64,000 bases of DNA from Isoperla grammatica (taxonomy: Eukaryota; Arthropoda; Insecta; Plecoptera; Perlodidae): NCBI GenBank assembly GCA_945910005.1, contig OX246738.1, positions 21,168,186 through 21,232,185 on the forward strand, in the 5' to 3' direction. This document shows positions 39,201 to 53,900 of the stretch, in pieces (position 1 is the first letter of the stretch; each line of letters opens with the position of its first letter). The translations under genes were made by a program, and so were the position numbers. The notes below the pieces were generated by a model, which did no database searches, was not told where the DNA came from, and was given only the letters and a program-made list of their open reading frames with translations.

Positions 39201-41870
39201 ATAACTTATGTTAAATTACAGACGAATTGAGGACAATTAACTAAATTCGATTCGCCGTTAGTAAGCTTTAACCTTATTCATACCGGGGTAGTATAAAGTG
39301 AAACCAATTACTTATCGTAGGCTGTGAATTGAACACGAGGTACATAACCTATTAGCCTAGCACACCACAGCACGGCATGTCTAACTTATCTGACTGGAAT
39401 ATTTGGTGGATTTTATAATGTCTTTCAGAACAACCACGTTGCGTTTAAGATTACTTGAATTCTTTCATGTAATTCGTTTTTCTGATACTAAGATGCAAAT
39501 TGGCTTGTTCACTGCCACTTTTTTCCCACTCGCTGCGCTGTTGCACTACTGTCCTGGTGTCATGGCCGCTTATAGTTGTGTATTGTTAGTATTGCGGATT
39601 TAGGGAACCGTGATGAGACATACGAGGGGTCCTAGATAGTTCTTGAAATAATATTGTTGTCTTTTACTATATCCCAACTTACTGTTGTTTATGGTGTTGT
39701 TGTTCGGGCGCTCTGCCACGAGCTTGCGTGAACAAGCCAATTGTGAATTGACCCCCGTGGCTGACCAATGCAAAATGTATCGTATACAATGAATCAGTAC
39801 AACAATAAGAACAATAAACGAACACTCTAAATTGAGGAACAATTACAAGTGAAAGTAAAAATCAACCACGTATTCAGTTTTATTAAAACACTGCTGCATA
39901 AGGGACAAACGTACACAACGTGTTTTTTTTTATTTACTCATTTAGAAGATAACAGTGGTCAAAAGAGCATATTTTACATTTCAAAAAATCAGTTGCGTCT
40001 ATTGTCTTTTGAATAGCACCTTTTACTATGTAGCATTCTAGACGACGGATGTTGTCTGGTGTTTCGACTCCCGGCTGAGTAATATTGTCAATGATGTAAT
40101 AATAGCTATATCAATAGTTCTCACTTACTATGCAGATACAAGTACCGCGATTTTCAAGATAACTAGATGGTTTTCAAAGATTTATTTCAAGATATACTAT
40201 AAGTAAGTGATTTTCAAGAGGAAACTCTAATTTAATGGATGTATTTCAAGATACACTCTAAGTAGGTCAATGCGAGACCGCTAAAATACAATAACTTATT
40301 TATCGGAGGGTAAACAAATCCCGATAAATGCTGCACTTCTTGATTGCCGACTTCCAAGTTGAGCCATGTGTTTAAAATCAGTGTAATAAGTAACTAATAC
40401 TCTTGTCAAGTCAACCACGTGTGTGTGACCTTCATCTCGGCATACCTGGACTAACCCCAGGGCCACCACATATTGTTGCTGCTATGAAGTGTGTGTGGCT
40501 ACAGTACTACACTACCCGTTTAAACAATTAACATAATTGCCGTAATTATTCACGTATAACACACCTGGGTGTTAGTACGAGTTTAATAGGGCGAATGTTT
40601 GTTGAACAGACGTTCGCTAATTGATCTGTGCTTATGTATTATTAGAATAAAGGGATTTGGTAGGCTAAGTTTATTGTTTGTAAACTACACCATATAGCCT
40701 AGGAACAATAATCGTCGCTATCACACGGTGTGCTCGAGGATTAGTCTAATACGTAAATACACATTCAGCATGGAGCGCATTATCGGTAGCCATAGATTAC
40801 CGCGCAAATTGAAAAGCTGAGGGGGGGAGGGGGGTGCGCACGGGCCGCCCAAATAACAGAATAAAACATAATGTGGCTTCAATTCAAACGGTTTTAGTAG
40901 CCAAAGGTTTAACCTAGATTCATGATAATAAAGCTTTCTGAAAGGAAAGCTGAAACATTAGAATTATTGTAATATTAGAAGTTCTAAACTTGAACTATGA
41001 GAGTATGCAGATGAAAAATTTTTAATGATCGTTTATTACATGTATCGAACTGAAAATATAACACCAATAAACCTTGTCAAACGATTAAACATTTCCAGTT
41101 TTTTCACTAAGTGGTTATATGATCACCAAACAGTAATACACCAAAACAAATATGATATATGAATACTATACTAACTGTCCCTGAGTGCCCCATCCCCTCC
41201 CTATGTATAATTTATATCTTTGTGTATAATCAGCTTTGTATATTAAAACGTATTTCAAAATGCTTAATAAATGAACACAATAATACGGAACAAGAAGAAG
41301 ATCGTTATAAAAGTATTGTGGATTCTTTCGCTTAACTTGCGCAGAAATCGGCCTTGTTGTACCTACTCTCAATTTTCAATACAGTTTTACCTTCATTGTA
41401 TTGTCTTTGAAACAAAAGCAATTGTTTTTGTAAATTATAAGATTGGACTTCCAATAACGGTTATTAAGATCTGTTTTTGTGTGTGAGTCGAGTCTGCTAG
41501 ATTTCAGTGTGTTGCTATAGGAAACCAACTGACTCCACTGCCGGGTTTCAATTGCACCACTTTGTATTCTTTTCAAATAAAGGTAAGCCCCCACCGCCCT
41601 CCTATTTATTCACTTCGTATCCCTAGCGGGGTAAGCCACTGAATGCCATGTCATTTATTTGTCAGTACTTAGTGCTTGCTGCAAAGCCAGCCATTGTTTC
41701 TAAACCAAGTGCCAATAAACCAGCGGCAAACACTCATTCAAGTAATCAATAATGTATGCGTGGTTTTTGATTGTTTATCAATGGATTGTGTTGTTAGAGG
41801 CTGTAAATAGGTTCCTTTCATCACTCCTGGCATATAACAAACAACAAAAACACACAATCACTCACTCACT

Positions 41871-41902
<32 letters not shown>

Positions 41903-44900
41903 CACACGCCCACCGAACATACACACACTCAGAAATACATATACACATTGTATACGCCCATACCCCACACACACACACACTCCCAAACACCTAAACATAT
42001 TTCACACGCATTCCAGAGCACAACACTCCGACATATACACATCTGAATGTACACAAAGACTCACAAACACATCATGATTACTCATATGCGCACAAGGATA
42101 CGATCACTTGCGGGGAGAGATAAGGAACACATATTCATCCAAGACATGATCACATTTAATAAACATGGACCCTGCCTCTCACGCATCTACACAAACACGC
42201 AAACACATTCCCAGGCACATACATACACACACACGCACACGCACACGCACACGCACACGCACACGTACACGCACACGCACACGCACACGCACACGCACAC
42301 GCACACGCACACGCACACGCACACGCACACGCACACGCACACGCACACGCACACGCACACGCACACGCACACGCACACGCACACGCACACGCACACGCAC
42401 ACGCACACGCACACGCACACGCACACGCACACGCACACGCACACGCACACGCACACGCACACGCACACGCACACGCACACGCACACGCACACGCACACGC
42501 ACACGCACACGCACACGCACACGCACACGCACACGCACACGCACACGCACACGCACACGCACACGCACACACATACACACACAAAATATGCACTGGTTTC
42601 GCGTGTGCGAACACCGATACAACCTACCCATGAAACATTTTCTCCAGAAAACTAGCGTCAGTTTATAGAAGCGCTCATGAAATATTTCACCCAATACGAC
42701 TAACACAGCGCAGTTCAATTTATGTTGGTTGCGATAACACCCGCTCTCATTTAAACAGGCTATAAAGTGCGAATCCTAATAATTGTTTTACTTCTATTAT
42801 TGGACAAGAATTATCACCATGTTTTCACCAGCTTCATGTAAATTGACAATTTGGTTCATGGCGTGATTAATCGGTTAGTTTATTAGTTGAGTTGTTTAAC
42901 GGCTCATGGAACTGCACAATGAATGCATGCGGAGAGGTTGTTAATGAGAATGCAGTTCGAGTCAGTGGAGGGCAATGTTGCAATAGGCGTTCAAAGCTAT
43001 TAAGCTTGCGGTCCGTACTGTGGGTTAGCTAAGCGTTTATACTCCGTGTTGGTCCGTGAGCTATACTGTTGGCAGGGCAATAGGCCTACTCGGCTTTGTG
43101 CCCCAATTTAATAATAATTACACTATGGCGTTTCAGTATCGTTCAACGTAACGAAGTAGTATCAACAGAATATGTGGCTATGGGCACATGAAACGACGGA
43201 TTGTACGATACTTGCTCGTTAAGTTAAATAAAACACGAGTTTGAATCAAAATTCCGAATTGTTTTCTGTAAATGTTTCACTTCAGTCTGGGCTTGGGGAA
43301 GAATTTGGTCCAGGGTACACCTATGCCAATCGTAAGAGGCGGCAAGTTAAGGTCCTCCCATTTCCCTTTTAAATCTAATTTCATCTTCTTTTTACTTCTT
43401 CTTCCTACTTTTTTCTTTCCTCCAATCCTTTTACCCGACTGCGTATGACCTATTTCGTTTGTTAACGGACGTCAACTATTTCACAGTAATGTAATGTTGA
43501 AATCATTGTTAAAAAATATTTAACTTTTGTACCGTTTTATTTTATAACCATTAATCGAACTAAAATAATATTAACAAGAGCGTATGATTTAAGTTTGTAA
43601 TTACGACAACAACTATGATAATGATAATTATACTGATGTATGAGAACGAGGTTACGAAAGCGAGGCAGGCTATATTTACTTTCCTTTTACGTAGAGGAAA
43701 CCATTTCATTCGTTTGGAAAACACTTGAGATAATAAAATTTTATGAATCAATAAGTGCAGTTAAGTTTAATAGTTTTACGATCAACGTCCTTAGTTGCCC
43801 CGTAAACCGTTGGGAGCGTGCTTTGCCTCTGAGCCATCTGCCGGCGTCTGCCGCAACGCATAGCGCTGCCATCTAGCTGAGCGTCAGAGAACTAGCTTCA
43901 TAGCGGTGCAGCCGGAAGAGAGTGTGAGGGAGGAAATTGGGTCAAACAGCGGTAGAGTCGAGCTTGGGTCATGCAATTGAAAGGCAACATAACTATTCAT
44001 TTCCATAGAACGTATTCCCGATGAACGCGAAGTTACTCCACCGAGGAATTTTGCTGAGGAGGTATGCTTATCTTGAGAGCTTTAACCTACTCGGTATAAT
44101 CATTAACACAACATGAGTATTTGCATTCCCTTACATTAACCATTCTAGCCCCGTGGATGTTCATCCATCTGATGCTCATGTGCTTTAGATAATTTCCAAG
44201 AACTGATCAAGGGGTAAATGAATGGGGAATACAGAGAGATTGCCAAAGAAAGAAGTTGTAAGCTTACTCAAGGGGTACGGATGGTAGTTCGCGAGACATA
44301 CATGTTAGAGGAAGGATCATATTACATCGAGATTGAGCTTCGCTTAAACGTATGCACTTCTTTTAATTGGTGCGTTGTGCATTCGAAGTAAACGTTAATA
44401 CAATTATAGAAACGAAGAAAATCAGGACAGTATGCGCAACAACTGTTTTCTACAGTGCTGCATGATTTTCTTATTTTTAAAAGGCCATTATACAAACGGT
44501 GCTGGAACGGTTCGAACCCTTCAAACCGAACTGAGCTTATTTGAGGAAATGTTCGACACAATGACAAGCGATACCAGGGACGAGTTCAGTCTAATGATGC
44601 AGCAATTTATTTATGTCATGACATGATGCTACATTATCGCTTTCTACCCAGTCAGATAAAACTGCCCAAGTCATGTAAAAATTATTTCGCTGTCATTTTA
44701 GTGGTACATGGACACGAAGAACGAATTGTTGTACTTGTACATTCTAATGAGAATGATTCCGTGATAGGAATGAATAGTTAAGAGAATGGTTGACTAAACT
44801 ACATTGATTGTAGAGATCGAGGAGAACTTGGAGAGGCTGGGGCTCTGGAGTTTTGACACGTGAAAAATAAAAGTGAAATTTTAGTTGACGGTTATTTTTG

Positions 44901-47900
44901 CTTTACTTATATATTGTTGCAGTCGTGCTTTTATCAGTATATTTTATTTCAAAAATGTACCTGAAAACGATTATGAAGTAAGGATGTACCTGGATTTGTT
45001 TTATTGTGCAATAAGACTTTTCAAAAGGTGTCGTAGTAATATTTTAAACGTTTCTCATTCCGGCTGAAAAGATAGTATGGTTCTTTAGTTTCGGGTGAGT
45101 TTATTTTTCTTTCAAATGTAGAAGGTACATGGTTAGATTCCTGGTTCGGGATAGGGTTTAAAATTTCAAAAATTGGCTTACATCTATGTGTATGGTACTG
45201 GTTTATATATGCAAACGGTGACATTAGAACGTATAGCAACGATTCGCATAATAAATGGTTTAATTAAAATCCAACAATAATATCAGTTCTTGTTACTGAG
45301 TTGGTAAACAATATATGCACATTTATTAATAAAAGCTCTGGAAAATTACAATTTAATATGTTGTAAAGCAAACCCGTGTATCTAGTTATTATGAGTTTGT
45401 TTTGTATTTGTTTAAGTACTTAGGCTGATAATACCGCAGAGCATAATATAGTACCGAAATAACATCTGTGGCTTCTACTAGCGTATACCACTTCTTTCAT
45501 TTGGTTGATGGGAAGGCTCACTTGATGTCGGTCATTTAGGATAATGCAATCAACAGTCAACTTTTTGCAAAGTAGAATGTGTGACGTAAGAGATCAGTCT
45601 GTCAGCGAGGAGTTTTACCAGATGTGCAAAATAAATGTGAAACAATATAGCTGGGAACATAACACGCAGAATGCGGCTGGCTTGTCATGTGCGTGGGTAC
45701 TTTATCAACTTAAGCCCGAGAAGTATCGAACTGTTTACTCGTAATGTGTAGTATATATGCAAAATCGACTTAATTAAAAACCGTGCAATTAAGTGGGTTT
45801 TGTTTTATTATGCATTTATTTAAAACAGCACTTCAAGTGTTGTTTCAGTTATTACATGCAAAAACAAAACGTTCGATTGTGCAGTGTTATTCTTCAAGGG
45901 GGCATAATACGTTAAACGTGCCCGTATCGAAATGGCGTTAATAAAATGCATTCTTTGAAATGCATAGACAAAATTTAATATGATCTACAAGAGTACAGTC
46001 TTAATCAGTTACCCACTAAAGAACTGTTATGAAGATGAAGGCATACATTCCAAAACATCGTTTAGATTCAAGAGCGTTTTTTTAAAACTGTCGACCAACA
46101 CTTATGAAATACTCGTAATAATGCCTCACGTAAGCATGCGTGGTGTAAGTTCGTTGCTTGGAACATTAGATACGCGTCTCGTCAGTTCGATAAACGCTTG
46201 TTTCATAATGATTTTTTAAAAGTGTTGTCTTAGGAGGCAAATAATAGCACGTTTCGTTTCTAGATTCTCAACCAAGGAGTCAGCCACTCACGCTATTGTG
46301 GCTGTGCTCAACACAAGATGGCGTCTATCATTACTCATCGCATCACTCTTGTTTCTAGATTCTCAACGAAGGAGTCAGCCACTCACACTATTGTGGCTGT
46401 GCACAACAAGATGGCGTCTATCTTTACTCATCGCAACACTCTTGTTTCTAGATTCTCAACGAAGGAGTCAGCCACTCACGCTATTGTGGCTATGCACAAC
46501 AAGATGGCGTCTATCTTTACTCATCGCAACACTCTTGTTTCTAGATTCTCAACGAAGGAGTCAGCCACTCACACTATTGTGGCTGTGCACAACACAAGAT
46601 GGCGTCTATCTTTACTCATCGCAACACTCTTGTTTCTAGATTCTCAACGAAGGAGTCAGCCACTCACGCTATTGTGGCTATGCACAACAAGATGGCGTCT
46701 ATCTTTACTCATCGCAACACTCTTGTTTCTAGATTCTCAACGAAGGAGTCAGCCACTCACGCTATTGTGGCTATGCACAACAAGATGGCGTCTATCTTTA
46801 CTCATCGCAACACTCTTGTTTCTAGATTCTCAACGAAGGAGTCAGCCACTCACGCTATTGTGGCTGTGCTCAACACAAGATGGCGTCTATCTTTACTCAT
46901 CGCAACACTCTTGTTTCTAGATTCTCAACGAAGGAGTCAGCCACTCACGCTATTGTGGCTGTGCTCAACACAAGATGGCGTCTATCTTTACTCATCGCAA
47001 CACTCTTGTTTCTAGATTCTCAACGAAGGAGTCAGCCACTCACGCTATTGTGGCTGTGCACAACACAAGATGGCGTCTATCTTTACTCATCGCAACACTC
47101 TTGTTTCTAGATTCTCAACGAAGGAGTCAGCCACTCACGCTATTGTGGCTGTGCTCAACACAAGATGGCGTCTATCTTTACTCATCGCAACACCCTTGTT
47201 TCTAGATTCTCAACGAAGGAGTCAGCCACTCACGCTATTGTGGCTGTGCTCAACACAAGATGGCGTCTATCTTTACTCATCGCAACACTCTTGTTTCTAG
47301 ATTCTCAACGAAGGAGTCAGCCACTCACGCTACTGTGGCTGTGCTCAACACAAGATGGCGTCTATCTTTACTCATCGCAACACTCTTGTTTCTAGATTCT
47401 CAACGAAGGAGTCAGCCACTCACGCTATTGTGGCTGGGCTCAACACAAGATGGCGTCTATCTTTACTCATCGCAACACTCTTGTTTCTAGATTCTCAACG
47501 AAGGAGTCAGCCACTCACGCAATTGTGGCTGTGCTCAACACAAGATGGCGTCTATCTTTACTCATCGCAACACTCTTGTTTCTAGGTTCTCAACGAAGGA
47601 GTCAGCCACTCACGCTGTTGTGGCTGTGCACAACACAAGATGGCGTCTATCTTTACTCATCGCAACACTCTTGTTTCTAGATTCTCAACGAAGGAGTCAG
47701 CCACTCACGCTATTGTGGCTGTGCTCAACACAAGATGGCGTCTATCTTTACTCATCGCAACACTCTTGTTTCTAGATTCTCAACGAAGGAGTCAGCCACT
47801 CACGCTATTGTGGCTGTGCTCAACACAAGATGGCGTCTATCTTTACTCATCGCAACACTCTTGTTTCTAGATTCTCAACGAAGGAGTCAGCCACTCACGC

Positions 47901-50900
47901 TATTGTGGCTGTGCACAACACAAGATGGCGTCTATCATTACTCATCGCAACACTCTTGTTTCTAGATTCTCAACGAAGGAGTCAGCCACTCACGCTATTG
48001 TGGCTGTGCACAACAAGATGGCGTCTATCTTTACTCATCGCAACACTCTTGTTTCTAGATTCTCAACGAAGGAGTCAGCCACTCACGCTATTGTGGCTGT
48101 GCACAACACAAGATGGCGTCTATCATTACTCATCGCAACACTCTTGTTTCTAGATTCTCAACGAAGGAGTCAGCCACTCACGCTATTGTGGCTGTGCACA
48201 ACAAGATGGCGTCTATCTTTACTCATCGCAACACTCTTGTTTCTAGATTCTCAACGAAGGAGTGAGCCACTCACGCTATTGTGGCTGTGTACAACACAAG
48301 ATGGCGTCTATCTTTACTCATCGCAACACTCTTGTTTCTAGATTCTCAACGAAGGAGTCAGCCATTGACGCTATTGTGGCTGTGCACAACAAGATGGCGT
48401 CTATCTTTACTCATCGCAACACTCTTGTTTCTAGATTCTCAACGAAGGAGTCAGCCACTCACGCTATTGTGGCTGTGCTCAACACAGATGGCGTCTATCT
48501 TTACTCATCGCAACACTCTTGTTTCTAGATTCTCAACGAAGGAGTGAGCCACTCACGCTATTGTGCTGTGCTCAACACAAGATGGCGTCTATCTTTACTC
48601 ATCGCAACACTCTTGTTTCTAGATTCTCAACGAAGGAGTCAGCCACTCACGCTATTGTGGCTGTGCACAACACAAGATGGCGTCTATCTTTACTCATCGC
48701 AACACTCTTGTTTCTAGATTCTCAACGAAGGAGTCAGCCACTCACGCTATTGTGGCTGTGCTCAACACAAGATGGCGTCTATCTTTACTCATCGCAACAC
48801 TCTTGTTTCTAGATTCTCAACGAAGGAGTCAGCCACTCACTCTATTGTGGCTGTGCACAACACAAGATGGCGTACGTCTATCTTTACTCATCGCAACACT
48901 CTTGTTTCTAGATTCTTAACGAAGGAGTCAGCAACTCACGCTACTGTGGCTGTGCTCAACAAGTTGGCGTCTATCTTTACTCATCGCAACACTCTTGTTT
49001 CTAGATTCTCAACGAAGGAGTCAGCCACTCACGCTATTGTGGCTGTTCACAACACGGACATCAATGGACAGACTGTCAAGTGTTCATGGGGAAAAGAGTC
49101 TGGCGACCCAAATAACGCTCAGACCGCGGGGCAGGTGAGTGAACAGGTGAATGTCGTGTCCAATTTTTACTTACCTATTTTATCTTCTTAATCTTAGTTC
49201 TATATTATGATAGTTGATGTTTTATTTACTTGCATCTTTTCGCTTTCCTCTTCCAAACTCTTCCTCCCCCCCCCCCAACCACCCTCACCCACGCCTCTAA
49301 ACCCCCAAGAACTGGATTCCCGTTATGCCGACCCCAGTGATGTATGATGGGCCTGACCGGCCGACGCTATATTACGTAGTTGACATACTCAACTCTCTTT
49401 TCTTCTCTACTTGCACATTTCTACATGTTGCATCTTATTGCAGGCCTACGTAATTTATAAGTCGGTACGTAGTGAAAGAGTTTGTCAAATTTGTGCACTT
49501 TAAAGACATTTTAAAGTATCAGAGAACAGAATATACTGTAAGAAATTAAGTTTGTATCTTGATTTGAAATCACTAATTTATGTAGTCTTTATACTAGTCA
49601 GTAAAATAACTGATTCACAAAGATGAACAATAAAACCATCACGGGAAAATGTGCGTGTTCTTAAAATAGAAATACTTTGCGGTGTAAAAACGGAAGGTGT
49701 GGCCCAACCCCCCTCCTGTTCGTGACTGTGTTCAGCCAGCTTTGCAATTTACAATCATACATCCTCGGCATGCCACCTAGAACACCCCAACTCGATCACT
49801 CCTTATGAAATGATGAGGCCTGAACTTCTTTCAGCCGTAAACGAATAAGAAATCTTTGTTTTATGCCGTAGCTTGACCGACCGAACACAGTTTGTAAGAG
49901 ATGAATGAATAAGGCTGAAATGTTTGGCTGTCATGAATTCTATAAAATTATCAACACGCCAGTGTAATAATAAGAACACACTAATGTCTCTCCTCCGATT
50001 ATCTTCAGCTAAATCTCGGTATATTAATTAGTGATTGCATTTTGTCCCCTCCCCGAGAGGGGACTTGGCGTGACCAGAATCCCGTGCAGCCATGATACGG
50101 CGACCCTACCTCGATAACGTTCATAAAAAAACTGCTTTAATTAATGCAAATAATGAACGCTTTATGAATAAATGAAAGTTTGTTGACATTGATATCGTAA
50201 CGGTTGGCGCTCGTGAGCTGCCATATGATCGCAACAGCAGATATTCAAATGGCTGACGGATTAACAATGTGGACCAGTAACTAAAATCGATGACAAGAGA
50301 ATGCACTGAACGTAAAGAGTGTTTCTAAATGTCACGTTTTAAGATAGAAATCTGGAAAAATGAAATAACAATGAGTAGTATGTAAATTTACCAATAACGG
50401 GATTTTCAGCTACCTATTGAAACATGTTATGGTGCAATACCCTTCGCTTTTAATTCACAGGGCGTACAGGGTATTATTACTTATTAGTTAAATATGCAAG
50501 ATAACACACTCGTAGCTAGAGTATTGGCGACACGACAAGTCTACTGTCAAATGGAAGCCTCGTTGATTTGTTTACTTGACGTTTAACAGATACGAGATAA
50601 TTAAGTAGAGCATTACGTAAACAACAGAAACCCCTATTAATAAAAGTTAGTATGGAACAGATATGAACGGTAGCAATACGAAGCATGTTGGTATAACCTC
50701 AAAGGCTTGCCAGGTATATTATTATTACCTTCATCTGGTTCTTACTGATATGAATAATAGTGACGATAATCAAATACGAGTTTAGTCATACTGGGTCTCC
50801 TCCAGATGAAGTTAGCTTACTTTAAAACAAAGCTCTTGTAATTGCGAAGATACTAGATCTCATAAATCTGTTTTTGATCAATGAGGCCACATTTCATACA

Positions 50901-53900
50901 CATAACAGTCGCATATCAAACATCCTCACCGATAGATTGTCAACAGTCAAGTTAGAGCCTCAATACGACTATCATCGAACTCAATACGGCTAGGTACTTG
51001 TAATATTGGCATTTATGAACCTAGATTTGATCGTATGTTTGTACATATGTGTTTATGTTCGTAGTAAATATACATGTGCTAAAGTATAGAATACTATGGA
51101 AATAACGTTTTAAAATTAAAATTAATTACGAAATTACGTACGACGTTGTAATGGGTCCGAAGACAGAAGTGGTACGCTAAATATTAGTGGACATATAGTT
51201 GTAATTTCTGGTCCCAAATACAGTGTGCAGTCATGCTCAATAGCCACATGGGTGCTGGAAAACTGTTTCTTTATTGATGGAGACAATCCATGAGACGTTT
51301 GTTGTGTCTGTGTATTATGACGACAAACAACGCATAGGGCTAGTTTGTAGTGTCTACTGAAATTTACATTTTCTCTTGTCTCGCTGTTGCCCAATAGAAA
51401 CCACCGACTTTATGTGGTAAATGGTTTGGGTAAACGTTAAGATGTCCGTTAATATAACAAACAAAAGCAAACGCATTTTTTGTTTAGGATAGAAATCAAT
51501 GAGTACATTTTTTAATTTATAATTTTTTGTAATGTTAGCGGTATAACTTCTGCCAAGGGAGAAGGGCCTACCTACATTGCAAAATTAAAAATAATGTTTG
51601 CTCTACCTCACAGTTCAGTTTGACGATTGTATTCAATTTCAAGAGAACAATATATTATCATATGCAAACATAAAAGCAATTGAAGTCCAAAGATATTCAA
51701 ATTTAGTGGTGTCCACCAGGGTGCAAGAAACACACGTATTCAATTGCAAGTTTGAAGCAGAAAACAATAAAAACAGTTCTAGTTCTGAGTGTAGAATTTG
51801 ACGAGTAAATGTTGCAGAACGCAACCATGATTAAACTTGTCTATGCCAAAGTTTCGCGAACTGTTCGCTAAGGTATACGAACCATCTGCTTTCTTCTAAT
51901 TCATTTTTGAGCAGCACCATAAACATTAAGGAGATAATCACACAATTCTGCCTAGCTCAGATTCTTATAGAAAAATTTCTAAAACATAATTTAATATTAA
52001 CCCCATTATAACTTGGCAGCGGACAGAATTTTGTAATTTATGTCATATTATTATTTTCAACATAATGGAACAAGTCCAATGCACAAATAGAAAAGAAGAG
52101 AAATGATCGATCAAAACAAAACATGTCCAAGTTTGCATCAGTGGACATGTGAACTTTTGATCGAACACTCAACTTTAAACTATTGCACCTGGACATTTTC
52201 ATTTTTTGATCAAAACTAAGTATTCTAATCGATTTAGGTCTAGAATATCACCGCTAATTGATACGTAACTCATTTTCGTAAAACTGTGGACATGTCTCGT
52301 TTTGAAACTCAGCTCCACACATATGATCACAGATCTGAGGCGCGTCCAAGCTTCTACATGCAATATACAATGTTTAACGTGACCAGTGGACAATACCATT
52401 TAGTTGACGGTCGATTATGTCACGAGTAAGCATAGTCCTTGTTGCGTATAGAGGTCGGCACGTTCAAATAGTTTGGTGGAAACTGGAAACCAACCATCCA
52501 AACAGTCTGTGTGTTTACCTCCATCCAGGCCCAGTGAACACAAACAAATCGACAACTCAAATGTAATTAGGCCGTCTTGCGTTTACGCGGTACGGACAAC
52601 AAACAGATGTATATAATACACAAGTGTACTGAAATGTGTGTACGTACTATGATTTAAAATACGAGACACGGTTCGCATGTTTAGTTCTAATCATATTACT
52701 GTCATACATATTAATAACCGCCCCCCCCCTCCCCCCCCCCCTCACTGCAGCACCGGACTACCAGGAAGAGTACCAGTATACTATGTATATCAATTCTCCA
52801 AAATTCTACTCACTAGCTCACCACTTGCGAGTGACTTTTAATTGGTTGAGAGTAAACTTTGTTATATCTTAATGCACCATTTTGCCCATTAATCATAGGC
52901 TATGCAATATTGCCTTTCATTTTATTGTTTTTAATAACTAAGATATCACCTCGAAACGCGTTTTAGGCCATCAAACAAAATGCAGGACAAAAAGTGTTTT
53001 CGCCTACGGCGAAATTGCCTCCGGCATCAGGGGCTACCCCTGACCCCAGCTACATCGCGCACCCTCGTTGAGAGTACAAAGTAAACTATGCGAGTGGGTA
53101 ACTAGTGGTATTGTAAAGGGTTGCATGTACTACATAATCAAAACGGATTTAATGATTGTATACTAGTGTGAGATAACATTTTCTTTCCAAACTGCAAAAT
53201 GTTAAATTACACAGTGTAATATCGTTATAAGTAAATGAACATGTATATACGTATTATTATTTATTCATAATCATAATAGTTTTCGATTCGAAAATCACTC
53301 GCATTTATCTGTTGTGCATAACTTGTAACATACCCGTTCAAGTAAATCTAATGTGCACTTATTCAAAAGTCATGACTGTTGTTTGCATAAACAGCATTGT
53401 ATATATAGAATTACAACATTTCATACATTGAACGTTTCTGGAATTAAATAGCAAAACGCTCAAATTCAGATTGTTTTGAAATGCACACAAACACGAATTT
53501 CTATTGAGTTTGTTACTCATCTTTTTACTCGGTGATCAATCTTCTCTACCAGGTATGTGATCTATCAAATTGCTGCCACGGCATTTGAACAATATGGCTT
53601 AATTTGTTTATATATATGCAGGCTTCAAGACCATTTTCAACTGAAAACTCAGTACATTCAGTAGTGTAGGGATCTCTTCTTCGGATACAATGAAAGTCTA
53701 TCAATACAAATGACTATTTGAGAATGATATTTCATTATTTTATTAACGAGTTAAACAATGTTAATGTTTTCATTAAAACACCCATCTTGTTTCAATGCAA
53801 CTTCCTTGGATTTTTGCTTCACGAATACCAAATATGAAGTAAGCCGCATACAAAACGACGCCATATTAAACACCAACCCATCTTCGGAACATGTTAAAGG

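Larger units (their letters stand above)
36289..49004 (+). other. TIAR intron, 12.7 kb, interrupting RNP1
   Basis: The intron runs from GTGAGT to the TTTCTAG before 49005, or to 46263 if the first array copy is used. It holds a degenerate palindromic element (36561-36848), a 25-bp inverted pair (36966-36990 and 37501-37525), a G18 run (38038-38055), a C-rich run near 38485-38504, an (ACGC)n block, a ~360-bp (CACACG)n tract and the acceptor array. Between these I see AT-rich sequence with no recognisable exon; short ORFs there have no family resemblance. Confidence 0.85.

Noticed and set aside
42047..42718. Long ORFs (up to 202 codons) of TH, RT, CA, VR or CV repeats
   Set aside because: All come from the (CACACG)n tract read in different frames.
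46298..48919. Overlapping ORFs reading [23 protein letters not shown]
   Set aside because: They are intron tail plus exon fragment of the acceptor array read through. They are explained by the array, except for the last in-frame copies noted in the findings.
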